A DNA stretch of 64,000 nt from Bifidobacterium tsurumiense (GCF_000741765.1 NZ_JGZU01000003.1:1-64000), one strand, 5' to 3'. Counted from the stretch's first letter, positions 47,382 through 56,928 are shown. Translations and numbers: made by a program. The notes: generated by a model not told the origin, from the sequence alone.

Positions 47382-49004
47382 TCAATCTATCGAAGCGTCA
47401 ATGACTTGTGCGGCAAGATGATCATCCACATATGCGTGCACCATAACGCCGTCATCACGGTATTCTATATTCTCCACCTGCCCGTATTCGCGCACCCGCG
47501 AAACCAGGGAACCAGCGGTATACGGAAGCAGAGCCTCGACATACACATCCGGAGTGGGCAGCATCCCTTCCACCACGTGACGGACTTCATCCACGCCCTC
47601 GCCGGTGAACGCCGAAACCACATACGCATCGGGCATCAGGGCTTCCAAACGTTCACGCGTGGCTTCGTCTATGCGATCCGCCTTGTTGAAAACCACGATT
47701 CTCGGGATGTCCTCTGCACCATCGATATCGGCAAGCACATCGTTCACTGCATCGATCTGAGCGAATGGATCAGGATGGGAACCATCGACCACATGGACGA
47801 TGAGATCAGCATCTGCCACTTCCTCGAGTGTGGATTTGAAGGCCTCGACCAATTGCGTCGGCAATCTGCGTACGAATCCAACCGTGTCCACATAGGCATA
47901 GAGACGACCATCCTTCGCTCGGGCGCGGCGCACAGCCGTATCCAATGTTGCGAATAATGCGTTCTCCACCAATTCAGAAGAGCCTGTCAGACGGTTGGTC
48001 AATGAAGACTTGCCAGCATTCGTGTAACCCACAACAGCCACAGTAGGCAATCCGAAACGACGTCGCGAACCTCGTTTCACGTCACGAGCCGGCGCCATTT
48101 GTGCTATTTGCCGCCGGAGTCTTGCAATACGAGTGCGAATCACACGACGATCCAACTCAATCTGTGTTTCACCAGGACCTCGGGAACCAATGCCGCCATC
48201 AGCTCCTGCCGCTCGACCGCCTGCCTGTCGGGACAGTGCCGCACCCCATCCTCGCAGTCGAGGGAGCATGTATTGCAATTGTGCCAACTCAACCTGGGCC
48301 TTGCCTTCACGACTGGTGGCGTGCTGGGCAAAAATATCAAGAATGACCGCGGTGCGATCCACCACTTTGACTTTGGTGGCATCTTCCAAAGCACGACGTT
48401 GACTGGGAGCCAGATCATCATCTGCAATGATGGTATCCGCTTCGTTCAAGGCAACGATATCCGCTATTTCCTTGGCTTTTCCGGATCCCACATAGGTGGC
48501 CGCATCAGGACGGTACCGATGCTGCAGAACACCGTCGCACACCACTGCTCCCGCTGTCTGCGCCAAAGCAGCCAACTCACGCAATGACTCTTCGGCTTGT
48601 TGCTGCGAACTCGTCGCACTAGACCACACACCGACCAATACCACTCGTTCAAGGCGTACCTTGCGGTATTCGACTTCGGTGACATCCTGCAACTCTCCCA
48701 AGCCGGTGACATGTTTCAGCGTATTGCGGGATTCACGCTCCTGCCATTGCCCACCGGCATCCCAGGAAGCATCCTGTCCATCATCAAGCAGAACCTGCGA
48801 GTGCCCCGACAGCACGCCCTGATCATGCTCTGTACCATCAGCGCCGGCCATTTCGCCCATGCCATCGGCTTCACGTCCATCGTCACCGTGTATTGCACCG
48901 TATTGTTGCTTCAATGCCACCTCTCGCAGCCGCTTCGCCCACTGTTGAACTTGTTTATATACTCGGAGCATTATTATCATCGATTTGTAAGACAAGCAAC
49001 GCAT
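47382..49004 (-). CDS. hflX: Ribosome-associated GTPase HflX
   Basis: The protein (up to 540 residues) has the HflX N-terminal domain (SGKAKEIADIV, IADDDLAPSQRRALE), the glycine-rich GIGSRGPGETQIELDRR linker and the G domain: GYTNAGKSS (G1), DTVGFVRRLPTQLVEAFKSTLEE (G3, switch II) and VFNKADRID (G4). It splits stalled or hibernating ribosomes. The start is uncertain: the first 110 residues are acidic and poorly conserved, and no ATG there has a good ribosome site; a TTG near residue 31 after GAGAGG is one option. Confidence 0.95.
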   Translation of the reverse strand: MRCLSYKSMIIMLRVYKQVQQWAKRLREVALKQQYGAIHGDDGREADGMGEMAGADGTEHDQGVLSGHSQVLLDDGQDASWDAGGQWQERESRNTLKHVTGLGELQDVTEVEYRKVRLERVVLVGVWSSATSSQQQAEESLRELAALAQTAGAVVCDGVLQHRYRPDAATYVGSGKAKEIADIVALNEADTIIADDDLAPSQRRALEDATKVKVVDRTAVILDIFAQHATSREGKAQVELAQLQYMLPRLRGWGAALSRQAGGRAAGADGGIGSRGPGETQIELDRRVIRTRIARLRRQIAQMAPARDVKRGSRRRFGLPTVAVVGYTNAGKSSLTNRLTGSSELVENALFATLDTAVRRARAKDGRLYAYVDTVGFVRRLPTQLVEAFKSTLEEVADADLIVHVVDGSHPDPFAQIDAVNDVLADIDGAEDIPRIVVFNKADRIDEATRERLEALMPDAYVVSAFTGEGVDEVRHVVEGMLPTPDVYVEALLPYTAGSLVSRVREYGQVENIEYRDDGVMVHAYVDDHLAAQVIDASID

Positions 49005-49124
49005 TGATTAGCGGGATATTTGCTTCCACAACATGCATGAATATCCTTTACATCGGATACTTGAGGGATTGAGCGGCACGGTAACTGCCTACTAATGCCG
49101 CGATATCGGCGGAATGGAGCGATT

Positions 49125-49763
49125 ATGGAGCATAAGGCCACAAACACAAGCAACGGATCTGAACAGTATTTCGCATCCACTCCAAGCTCTGAAGATGTTC
49201 GCCTGAGGCTTACCATTCACACTCGCGAACACGAATTCAATGTGACGACATCACATGGTGTGTTTTCGATGCACCGGCTTGATCTGGGCACTTCGGTTCT
49301 GCTCAGGCAGGCTCCACAAGCTGGTAATAGCGGCAATATGCTTGATTTGGGCTGCGGATGGGGTCCGGTTTCCCTCACACTGGCCGCAGAAAATCCCGAT
49401 GCCACCGTGTGGGCATTGGATGTGAACGAGAGGGCATTGGATCTCACCCGAGACAATGCAAAGGCCAACGGCTTAGACAATATTCGACCCGTATTGGCAG
49501 ATCAGATTCCAGCGGATATGCAATTCGACTGCATTTGGTCCAATCCCCCGATTCGCGTCGGCAAAGAGATACTCCACGAATTATTGATGACATGGCTTCC
49601 TCGTTTGAAGCCTCAAGGTTCCGCCTATTTGGTGGTTCAAAAAAATCTTGGCGCAGATTCGCTGATTCCTTGGCTGGTTCAGGCACTGGGAGAAGAGTTC
49701 TCCGTATCAAAATACGCCAGTTCCAAGGGCTACCGTGTTATTGAGGTATTACGCAAGGCATGA
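49125..49763 (+). CDS. RsmC-like class I methyltransferase
   Basis: The 212-residue protein has the SAM site LDLGCGWGPVSLTLA, an acidic turn (WALDVNERALDL) and the NPP motif SNPPIRVGKEIL used to methylate exocyclic amines of bases. This matches the MTS domain of 16S rRNA m2G methyltransferases RsmC/RsmD. ATG 49125 has GGAG five bases upstream. Its stop overlaps the hrpA start by 4 bases. Confidence 0.88.
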   Translation: MEHKATNTSNGSEQYFASTPSSEDVRLRLTIHTREHEFNVTTSHGVFSMHRLDLGTSVLLRQAPQAGNSGNMLDLGCGWGPVSLTLAAENPDATVWALDVNERALDLTRDNAKANGLDNIRPVLADQIPADMQFDCIWSNPPIRVGKEILHELLMTWLPRLKPQGSAYLVVQKNLGADSLIPWLVQALGEEFSVSKYASSKGYRVIEVLRKA

Positions 49764-52700
49764 AATACGATTACCCATCCGAACTTCCTGTAAGTGCGGC
49801 GCATGATGACATTATCGAGGCCGTCACCCACGCACAAGTAGTTATTGTTTCCGGGCAGACAGGATCTGGAAAAACAACACAAATCCCGAAAATGCTGCTG
49901 GAAATGGGCCGCGGAACCCATGGCAAGCAGATCGTGCACACCCAGCCTCGCAGACTTGCCGCCCGCACTGTCGCAGAGCGCATCGCTTCTGAAATGCAGG
50001 TGAAACTCGGTGATGAGATCGGATACCAAGTCCGTTTTACCGATGAAAGCTCCGCGCATACTCGTCTCCGCGTTGTCACTGACGGCATTTTATTGGCGCA
50101 GATACAGCGGGACCCGCATTTGAGCCAGTACGACACCATTGTTATTGATGAGGCTCACGAGCGCAGCCTCAATATCGATTTTTTGCTGGGATATCTCACA
50201 GCCTTGCTCCCCCGCCGCCGTGATCTCAAACTGATTATTACGTCGGCAACCATTGATTCTGTGAAATTCAAGCAGCATTTCGAACATGCTCTGCATACTG
50301 AGGTGCCCGTTATCGAGGTGTCGGGCCGAACCTTCCCTGTACGCATTATGTATGAGCCTTTGGGAGCACCGCCATCACTTATGCAGCATGTTCCAGGTTT
50401 TGCCTCGGCAGTGGATGACGACAGCGATATTCCCGGCATGGATATGGCCACGGCTGTGGCGCGGGCATGCGCTGAGCTGGTGATTCATTCCAGTCATGAC
50501 CATGGTGCGCGAGATATTCTCGTATTTGCTTCGGGCGAGCGCGATATCCATGACTTTGAACAGGCATTGCGCCATCATTACGGTCCACGGGCCGCCGATA
50601 TGAGACGGCCGGATGCCATCGAAATCGTCCCGCTTTTCGCAAGGTTGTCCGCCAAGGACCAGCATCGAGTGTTCGAATCGCATGCGCATCAGCGGATAAT
50701 CATCGCCACCAATGTGGCGGAGACTTCCCTGACCGTCCCGGGGATCCGCTATGTGGTCGACCCCGGTATGGCGCGTATTTCACGCTATTCCAAAACCGCC
50801 AAGGTGCAACGCCTGCCCATTGAGCCAATTTCGCAAGCCAGCGCAGATCAGCGTTCCGGACGATGCGGACGTATTGCCGACGGCATCGCAATCCGATTGT
50901 ATGCACGTGACGATTATGAGACGCGTCCCCGCTTCACCGAACCTGAAATATTGCGCACCTCGTTGGGAGCCGTGGTGCTGCATATGCTTTCTGTGGGTGT
51001 GGCCAGGACAGCGGACGATATTACGCAGTTCGGATTCATCGACCCCCCGGATATGAAGGCTGTTTCGGATGGGTTCAATGAGCTCACCGAGCTCAGGGCC
51101 ATAGCCCGTAAACGCGGAGAAGTAACGCTGACCCGCATTGGCCGGCAACTTGCTCGCATCCCCATTGATGTGCGCTTGGGCCGCATGATTATCGAGGCTG
51201 CACGATCCAGTACGCCGAATACCCTGGCTGCCGTATTGGTCGTGGTCGCATTCCTCAGTCTTCAGGACCCGCGCGAGCGCCCTGAGGAACACCGCGAAGA
51301 GGCCGACCGGATCCATAATCGCTATGCCGACGCAAACAGCGATTTCCTCACCGCATTGAATCTGTGGGATCGTGTTTTCCAAGCGGATGGCGAGCCAAGC
51401 AATTCCGCCATGCGACGCATATGCAATGCCGAATACCTCAATTTCCTTCGCTTGCGGCAATGGCGAGATTTGGTCAATCAATTGCGTGAAATGTGCAAGG
51501 AATTGAAATTCAAGGTCGGACAGCCCTTGCCCGCTTCCCGTCCGGCTTTGGAAATTCGACAGTTGCCCATGAATCAACAAGCCGCCCATAGTCTGTGCTG
51601 CTCGTGGGATGCGCAGGGCATTCATTCTTCCATGCTTTCAGGGTTGCTTTCCATGATGGGCATGCAGGTCATCAGAGAACCTAAGGCTTCAGATTTTGCT
51701 GGGTTGAAGGGCGCTGCAAGAGCGAGAGCCATGAAGCGTGCGGCCAAAATGTCACATAACGACTACCAAGGCGCACGTGGCACACGATTTGCGCTCTTCC
51801 CCGCTTCGACTGTTTCCAAAACCACTCCTCCATGGGTTATGAGCACCGAGTTGGTGGAAACTTCGAGATTGTGGGCAAGATATTCAGCAGCCATCGATCC
51901 GACTTGGGCTGAGCCACTTGCCGGATCATTGACGCGCACCACCTATGCCGAGCCCCACTGGTCCGCTTCACGAGGAAGCGCAATCGCCAAGGCGAAGGTG
52001 CTGCTCTATGGTTTGCCTATTGTGCAGGATCGCACAGTGCAATGGGGACGCATCAATCCCATGCAGGCACGAGACCTGCTGATTCGCCAAGGACTCATAG
52101 AAGAAGGCATACAGCAACGCTTCTCCTATGACGATTTTGTCGAAAACAACCGAGAGGTATTGGAAGACGCTGCGCAGGATGCGAGTCGCACACGACAAAT
52201 CGCACAAACCGTAAGCGATGAGGACCTGTACGATTTCTATAACTCGACGCTTCCCCATGACGTGACCTCCGTTGCCGAACTCGCATCATGGTGGAAGCAT
52301 GAACATGACGAGCATCCCGATCTGCTCAATTTCGATCCGTCATCGGTTGAAAGACTGCAATCTTCGGATAGCGTGAGCTTGGATGATTACCCAGATCATT
52401 GGCATACCATTGGCACAGACGGCAATCCTGTTCATTTGAGACTCAGTTACATCTATGATCCTCAGGATCCTGCTGACGGCGTGACCGTACACATCCCCAT
52501 AAGCGTGTTGTCAAGAATCACTCCTGAACAATTTACGTGGAATGTGCCCGGCTTATTGGACGAGCTTATTATCGGCTTGATCAAGTCACTGCCCAAGGCA
52601 TTGCGCGTTCAATTTGTTCCTGCTCCGGATACCGCTCGTGCCATTCGTGATTATATCGACGCACATTATCCTCATCTTCCCGGCACAACGGATGGAAAGA

Positions 52701-53824
52701 CCCCCGCACTCCCCGAACCGGAACTGCAAGCTCCTTCAGGTGGTTGGCCAGATATCATCCATGTGTTCACACAAGCAGCCATACATGTGGTAGGCGCCCA
52801 ATTGCACCCCGAAGTATTCAATACAGAACAATTGGCCCGACTTGCACCTCATCTGCGCATGACCTTCAGCGTGGAACAACCCTTGCCTTCCATGACACAT
52901 CGTGGAAGGCGTCGTTCCCCTCGCGCAGTCAAGGTCCTTGGACACGGCAAATCCTTGGTCGAATTGCAGCGTCACTTTGCTCAGCAGGCGGAAGCTTCGG
53001 CTCGCAAAGTGGTGCACCGCAAGGCGCAGCAGGCAAGTGACAAAGGCAATATGGTCGAACGCGCCAATCTGCTGCATCAGGCCGGAGCGACCACACAATC
53101 CCGCGCTTCAATGCTTTGGCAGGCTGCATTAGAAGGCTTGCGCCTGCCTCCAGATCGCATCTCTTCTCGTTGGTTGGGCGCTGAGGCACTGATGCTGGCT
53201 TCCGCACCGTATGCTTCGACAGCCCAATTGGTAGAGGATCTTCAACTTGCTGCCGTGAAACGGCTTATGCCATCGATAGATTCCTTGACCAATGACGCAG
53301 CACTGGCTCAGGCAGTGGCAGACAATGAGCAGGTATTTGAGGATACCGTGTATGAGGTGTGCCATGACGTCATCGAGATTATGCGCCAATATGCACAGGT
53401 CGAACGAGCGGTTTCCGGAAAGGCAGACCTGCCGATGCTCTCTGTTTTGCAGTCGATCAGAGAGCATATCGCCACTTTGGTGTACCCGGGCTTTATCGGC
53501 AAAACACCGCCTCATTATCTGAAGAATATTGCCAAATATCTTCATGCCGATGCTTTGCGTCTGGATAAGGCACGCATCGATAAAAACCGAGATGTGCGGT
53601 GGGCTTGGCAAGCCGATGAAGCGCGGCAACTCAGCGAGAAAGCAGCGACTCGTGCACAGCATGAACCTGCCGGGCCTCGTCATGAAGCATTGGCGAATGT
53701 TGCCGAACAGCTTCGTTGGATGCTCGAGGAATTCTACGTCTCGCTATGGGCTCAGGAATTGGGCACGGACCACCCCATAAGCATCCAGCGTATGCAGAAA
53801 GCGTTGAAGGCAGTCGAAAAATAG
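49760..53824 (+). CDS. hrpA: ATP-dependent RNA helicase HrpA (DEAH box)
   Basis: The 1354-residue protein has the DEAH helicase core in the first 500 residues: GQTGSGKTTQIPKMLL (Walker A), QPRRLAARTVA, IDEAHERSLNID, ITSATID, ATNVAETSLTVPGI and QRSGRCGR. Then come the winged-helix/ratchet region (FIDPPD) and a long C-terminal domain found only in bacterial HrpA. It is linked to ribosome and mRNA surveillance. Length agrees with the family (about 1300). It is translationally coupled to the methyltransferase gene upstream. Confidence 0.96.
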   Translation: MKYDYPSELPVSAAHDDIIEAVTHAQVVIVSGQTGSGKTTQIPKMLLEMGRGTHGKQIVHTQPRRLAARTVAERIASEMQVKLGDEIGYQVRFTDESSAHTRLRVVTDGILLAQIQRDPHLSQYDTIVIDEAHERSLNIDFLLGYLTALLPRRRDLKLIITSATIDSVKFKQHFEHALHTEVPVIEVSGRTFPVRIMYEPLGAPPSLMQHVPGFASAVDDDSDIPGMDMATAVARACAELVIHSSHDHGARDILVFASGERDIHDFEQALRHHYGPRAADMRRPDAIEIVPLFARLSAKDQHRVFESHAHQRIIIATNVAETSLTVPGIRYVVDPGMARISRYSKTAKVQRLPIEPISQASADQRSGRCGRIADGIAIRLYARDDYETRPRFTEPEILRTSLGAVVLHMLSVGVARTADDITQFGFIDPPDMKAVSDGFNELTELRAIARKRGEVTLTRIGRQLARIPIDVRLGRMIIEAARSSTPNTLAAVLVVVAFLSLQDPRERPEEHREEADRIHNRYADANSDFLTALNLWDRVFQADGEPSNSAMRRICNAEYLNFLRLRQWRDLVNQLREMCKELKFKVGQPLPASRPALEIRQLPMNQQAAHSLCCSWDAQGIHSSMLSGLLSMMGMQVIREPKASDFAGLKGAARARAMKRAAKMSHNDYQGARGTRFALFPASTVSKTTPPWVMSTELVETSRLWARYSAAIDPTWAEPLAGSLTRTTYAEPHWSASRGSAIAKAKVLLYGLPIVQDRTVQWGRINPMQARDLLIRQGLIEEGIQQRFSYDDFVENNREVLEDAAQDASRTRQIAQTVSDEDLYDFYNSTLPHDVTSVAELASWWKHEHDEHPDLLNFDPSSVERLQSSDSVSLDDYPDHWHTIGTDGNPVHLRLSYIYDPQDPADGVTVHIPISVLSRITPEQFTWNVPGLLDELIIGLIKSLPKALRVQFVPAPDTARAIRDYIDAHYPHLPGTTDGKTPALPEPELQAPSGGWPDIIHVFTQAAIHVVGAQLHPEVFNTEQLARLAPHLRMTFSVEQPLPSMTHRGRRRSPRAVKVLGHGKSLVELQRHFAQQAEASARKVVHRKAQQASDKGNMVERANLLHQAGATTQSRASMLWQAALEGLRLPPDRISSRWLGAEALMLASAPYASTAQLVEDLQLAAVKRLMPSIDSLTNDAALAQAVADNEQVFEDTVYEVCHDVIEIMRQYAQVERAVSGKADLPMLSVLQSIREHIATLVYPGFIGKTPPHYLKNIAKYLHADALRLDKARIDKNRDVRWAWQADEARQLSEKAATRAQHEPAGPRHEALANVAEQLRWMLEEFYVSLWAQELGTDHPISIQRMQKALKAVEK

Positions 53825-53829
53825 GCCGC

Positions 53830-53869
53830 CGATCGATTGCGGAGGTTTGCAGGCCTTCGCAATCGATCG
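53830..53869. terminator. Inverted repeat after hrpA
   Basis: CGATCGATTGCG (53830-53841) and CGCAATCGATCG (53858-53869) form a perfect 12-bp stem. No T run, so termination is likely but not certain. Confidence 0.65.
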
Positions 53870-54022
53870 AAGTGTCGGCATACCCACAGGACCTTAATGG
53901 AATACCCGTTACAATAATCGCGGTAGGCCTTCGCCCGCAGGGTGGGGCGATATAGTTGCACTCGATTGCGTAGCGACTGCGAACGCTTGTACACAGAGCA
54001 AAACCACACAGAAGGCAACGGC

Positions 54023-54973
54023 ATGAATTCACGGACATCAGGAAAGAAATCCACTTCGGCAAGGCGTGCCAAAAGAAAGAAGAAAAGCGCCAATCCGGTG
54101 TTGCACCCCATTCAAGCCTGGTCGACTCGTTGGAACAAAGCAGGTGTTGCTGCTCGCACTGGAATGGTCGCGGGCACAATCGTTGCCATATTGTGCGTCA
54201 TAGCAGTGCTGTTCACGACCATTCGATATGTGGATTGGTCTGTTCGCGTCTCCGAAGCTCGAAGCGTCCAGAGCGAGCTAGCTGAGCAATATGACTTCAA
54301 TCCGGGCAATATCATTTCCGATGGGCAGTTCTTCAACTCCAATGCAATGAGCGAAAGCGAGGTGCAGGCCTTCCTGGATGAGCAGGGTGCCGCCTGTACT
54401 TCACAGCAATGCCTGCGTACCATGACCTTCGACACTGAAACCCAGGCCGCCGATGAATTGTGCTCCGAATACACAGGAGCCAGCTCACAAACAGCTGCGC
54501 AAATCATCAACGGGGCTGCAAAAGCATGTGGCATAAGCCAGAAAGTATTGCTCACCATGTTGCAAAAGGAGCAGCATTTGGTAACCGCGACAAGCCCTTC
54601 CGATTTCCAGTTCAAATCGGCCATGGGTTTGAGCTGCCCGGATGATGCCAGCTGCGATCCGAACTATGCCGGATTCTTCAAGCAGGTGTATGGTGCCGCA
54701 AAGCGGTATCGCTATTATCTGGCGCATGAAAGCAATTACGGATACCATGCCGGCGATCTGAATTATGTGCAATACAATCCCGACTCCAGTTGCGGGGGCA
54801 GCACGGTGTTCATAGAAAATGATGCCACAGCGTTGCTGTATATCTACACGCCATATCAGCCCAATACGGCAGCATTGCAGGCAGGTGTCGGTGAGGGCGA
54901 TTCGTGTTCGAGTTATGGCAACCGTAATTTCTCGATTATCTATGACGGCTGGTTCGGCAATCCTCGCAAATAA
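54023..54973 (+). CDS. Membrane-anchored extracellular protein, actinobacterial family of unknown function
   Basis: The 316-residue protein has a very basic N-terminus (KKSTSARRAKRKKKS), one membrane segment (about 49-69) and an extracytoplasmic domain with eight cysteines (ACTSQQC, ELCSEY, KACGIS, LSCPDDASC, SSCGG, DSC). AKACGISQKVLLTMLQKEQ, AMGLSCPDD, YNPDSSCGG and LYIYTPYQPN recur, from memory, in secreted actinobacterial proteins often labelled hypothetical; the LQKEQ stretch hints at a lysozyme-like fold but this is not proven. ATG 54023 follows AAGG. Confidence 0.75.
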   Translation: MNSRTSGKKSTSARRAKRKKKSANPVLHPIQAWSTRWNKAGVAARTGMVAGTIVAILCVIAVLFTTIRYVDWSVRVSEARSVQSELAEQYDFNPGNIISDGQFFNSNAMSESEVQAFLDEQGAACTSQQCLRTMTFDTETQAADELCSEYTGASSQTAAQIINGAAKACGISQKVLLTMLQKEQHLVTATSPSDFQFKSAMGLSCPDDASCDPNYAGFFKQVYGAAKRYRYYLAHESNYGYHAGDLNYVQYNPDSSCGGSTVFIENDATALLYIYTPYQPNTAALQAGVGEGDSCSSYGNRNFSIIYDGWFGNPRK

Positions 54974-55002
54974 ACCCACGCGAATAGAACTCATGCGCAA
55001 AG

Positions 55003-55191
55003 CTATAGATACTCGTTTTTCCGAACATATCTAATAAGAATCAAAGACATTATAAAGATTAGAAAACCGCTGATAAACATAGCGATACTATACGGTGAAC
55101 AAGTTTTCCAAATCGAGATAGCAGACCATAAAATAATGTGGATTGCTACAATCCCATTCAGTCCAGCGAATAAATATAGAACCTTACTCAT
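55003..55191 (-). CDS. Small two-TM membrane protein, candidate immunity protein
   Basis: A 62-residue, AT-rich coding sequence with two hydrophobic segments (about 3-27 and 34-54) and a basic end (IRYVRKNEYL). It starts 9 bases after the stop of the bacteriocin-like gene on the same strand. Small multi-TM proteins beside bacteriocin genes are often immunity factors; nothing in the sequence proves it. Confidence 0.6.
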   Translation of the reverse strand: MSKVLYLFAGLNGIVAIHIILWSAISIWKTCSPYSIAMFISGFLIFIMSLILIRYVRKNEYL

Positions 55192-55200
55192 GATTATCGC

Positions 55201-55926
55201 CTAGCCGTTAATGCAAGAAATAAATTGGCTTAAGCTACCACTGCCAACAGCAACAAACATACCTACACAAGCGAGACATGCCGGTGCAGTCACTCCGGTG
55301 AATGCACCTACACATGCGCCTGTGCAGACTGATGCTACCAATGCGGCTAATCCTGTGCTAACTCCGAACACTATGCTTGCACACACATTAACGCTTCCAC
55401 GAGTCTTTGGCTGGTTGAATTCAGCTCTTGAAACGAAGGGCACGTCCGTGTCTTTTTGTAGATAGAATTCGCCATTGATATAGCTTGTTACAGTTGAATT
55501 CCCTTTATTGTTTTCATTAACAGAAGATTCATTGTACTGAGTAACTTTTCCGCTTTCATTAAATACAATGGTCACATTGCTCAGAGGACTAAGTGTATTG
55601 TCAGCAGAAATTGTTATCAACGTCAGATTCTGAGAGGAATTAAAACGATATACAGAAAAAGCATTGTAATCTAGCCTATCATTTAACAAATGAAGCTCAA
55701 CATCAGAATTACGGATAGCTTTTTCAGCTTCTGCAGTTACTTTTTGTGCTTCATCTGGTGAAACTTCCTCAATCTGAGATGCAGCGGTTTCTATCTGATT
55801 GATGCAATTAGTATCAGTGCTACAAAGAGAGCTCTTTTCAGCAGCTGATGCAGGTATTGCAAACGTTATGGTTGCTAATATGGCAGATATAAAAGCAAGT
55901 ACTTTTCTAGTTTGAATAGTATTCAT
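55201..55926 (-). CDS. Secreted pre-pro-protein with halocin C8-like Cys-rich C-terminus (bacteriocin candidate)
   Basis: The 241-residue product starts with a Sec signal peptide (basic MNTIQTRK, hydrophobic core, cut after PASA near 28). A polar middle part (about 30-178) contains only two cysteines (LCSTDTNC). From about 179 (KTRG) the character changes: roughly 62 residues rich in Gly, Ala, Val and six Cys, such as VCTGACVGAFTGV and APACLACVGMFVAVGSG. Halocin C8 is made in just this way, as the Cys-rich, hydrophobic C-terminal part of a longer secreted precursor whose N-terminal part confers immunity. Base composition is AT-rich, unlike all neighbours, which suggests acquisition by transfer. 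GAGAAG lies eight bases before the start. The family assignment is by eye. Confidence 0.65.
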   Translation of the reverse strand: MNTIQTRKVLAFISAILATITFAIPASAAEKSSLCSTDTNCINQIETAASQIEEVSPDEAQKVTAEAEKAIRNSDVELHLLNDRLDYNAFSVYRFNSSQNLTLITISADNTLSPLSNVTIVFNESGKVTQYNESSVNENNKGNSTVTSYINGEFYLQKDTDVPFVSRAEFNQPKTRGSVNVCASIVFGVSTGLAALVASVCTGACVGAFTGVTAPACLACVGMFVAVGSGSLSQFISCING

Positions 55927-55943
55927 TTTCGCCGCTTCTCATT

Positions 55944-55967
55944 CCTATCTGCACCGTTGCAGGTAGG
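55944..55967 (-). promoter_or_regulatory. Leader hairpin before the bacteriocin-like gene
   Basis: CCTACCTGCA-ACGG-TGCAGATAGG on the minus strand forms a 10-bp stem (one G-T type pair) 18 bases before the start codon. A possible -10 (TATCAT) lies just upstream. Confidence 0.45.
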
Positions 55968-56025
55968 TTCTATGATACCACTGATCCAGTCAGATGAAGT
56001 GAGAAATTCAGCCTTAGCGGTTGTG

Positions 56026-56770
56026 TCACCTACGGGTCTGCGGCGTCTTTCGTTCCGGGTCCGTGTTCGCCTTCTCAAGGTTCTTGTTCAGCGTCACATT
56101 GAACGCTGCCTTGAAGTCCTTGCGGTTCTTGACCGGATTGTGCTCCGGTTCCGTGCCGCGCCTGACGTTTCCGGCTTCGCTTTCCTTGGCCTTCGCCAGT
56201 CTGGTTTCGAGTTCGGCTATTCGCCGCTCGTACGGCATGAGCACGTGCACCATGGTGGTCTTGTCCGCGTTGGCGCTGAAGGTGTTGACCTCGCCGTAGG
56301 TGACGGGGATTCGGGTGTCCTCCAGCCACGGCGCGGCCTGCTTCAGGAGCGCGGATCGCTCGACGGCGGTCTTCTCGGCGGCTCGGCGGAGCCGTCCGCG
56401 CGTGAACAGGTTCGCGTTCTCAGCGTCGAGCGCCTTGTCGTGCACGGGGCGGATGATCTCCCGCACCTGTCTCACCTCGTCGGGCGGCATCTCGCGCATC
56501 CGCTCCCGGACGGTTTCGAGGTTCCGTTTGGCGTTGGAAAGCTGCGCCGCCAGTATCTTTGATATCAACCACGCGCTGGACGAACCCATATGGAAGCGGC
56601 GCGTGCTTGCAGGCGCGTTCGATAATCCGCTCGCGCGTTCCATAGGGTCTGGTCGCCGACACGTCCGGCCTGTTGTCCGAGACAGGTCTCCATGAGGATG
56701 TCGCGCAGCAGCTGCACGTCTCCCGGCTCCCTCGGCTCCGTCAGCGCCGCCCAGTGATTCTGGAGTTTAT
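56026..56770 (-). pseudogene. Frameshifted remnant of a G+C-rich mobile-element type gene
   Basis: No single frame covers this region, but protein-like sequence passes through three frames. From 56770 to about 56620 one reads HWAALTEPREPGDVQLLRDI; next, to about 56555, GTRERIIERACKHAPLPYGF; then a 205-codon frame to 56026 with RERMREMPPDEVRQVREI, NLFTRGRLRRAAEKTA and a charged C-terminus (NRKDFKAAFNVTLNKNLEKA). The change of frame in otherwise continuous protein-like text indicates at least two frameshifts. The style and high G+C suggest a plasmid or integrative-element gene; I cannot name the family. Confidence 0.55.
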
Positions 56771-56771
56771 A

Positions 56772-56909
56772 TCATGCGGTGATGCTGCGGTATTTGGCGA
56801 GTACGAGCGGCACATAGCCGAATTCAAACAGCACTGCAACGCCAAGGGTCTGAAAATCGGCGAAGCCATCAACCAAGCCATAAGGGACTGGCTAAACAAT
56901 GATATTTAA
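56772..56909 (+). pseudogene. Truncated small plasmid-type DNA-binding protein (possible ribbon-helix-helix)
   Basis: Only the last 40 or so codons look real: EYERHIAEFKQHCNAKGLK and IGEAINQAIRDWLNND, a helix-rich end like that of small plasmid regulators. The frame continues upstream into sequence antisense to the other remnant, with no proper start, so the 5' part is missing. Confidence 0.45.
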
Positions 56910-56928
56910 ATATATGTATTTAAATATC
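56901..56928. repeat. AT-rich palindrome
   Basis: GATATTTAAATA (56901-56912) and TATTTAAATATC (56917-56928) are perfect 12-base arms around TATG. It overlaps the end of the truncated regulator frame and marks the edge of the mobile remnant; such palindromes occur at plasmid origins or operators. From here to 57090 I see nothing else. Confidence 0.6.
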
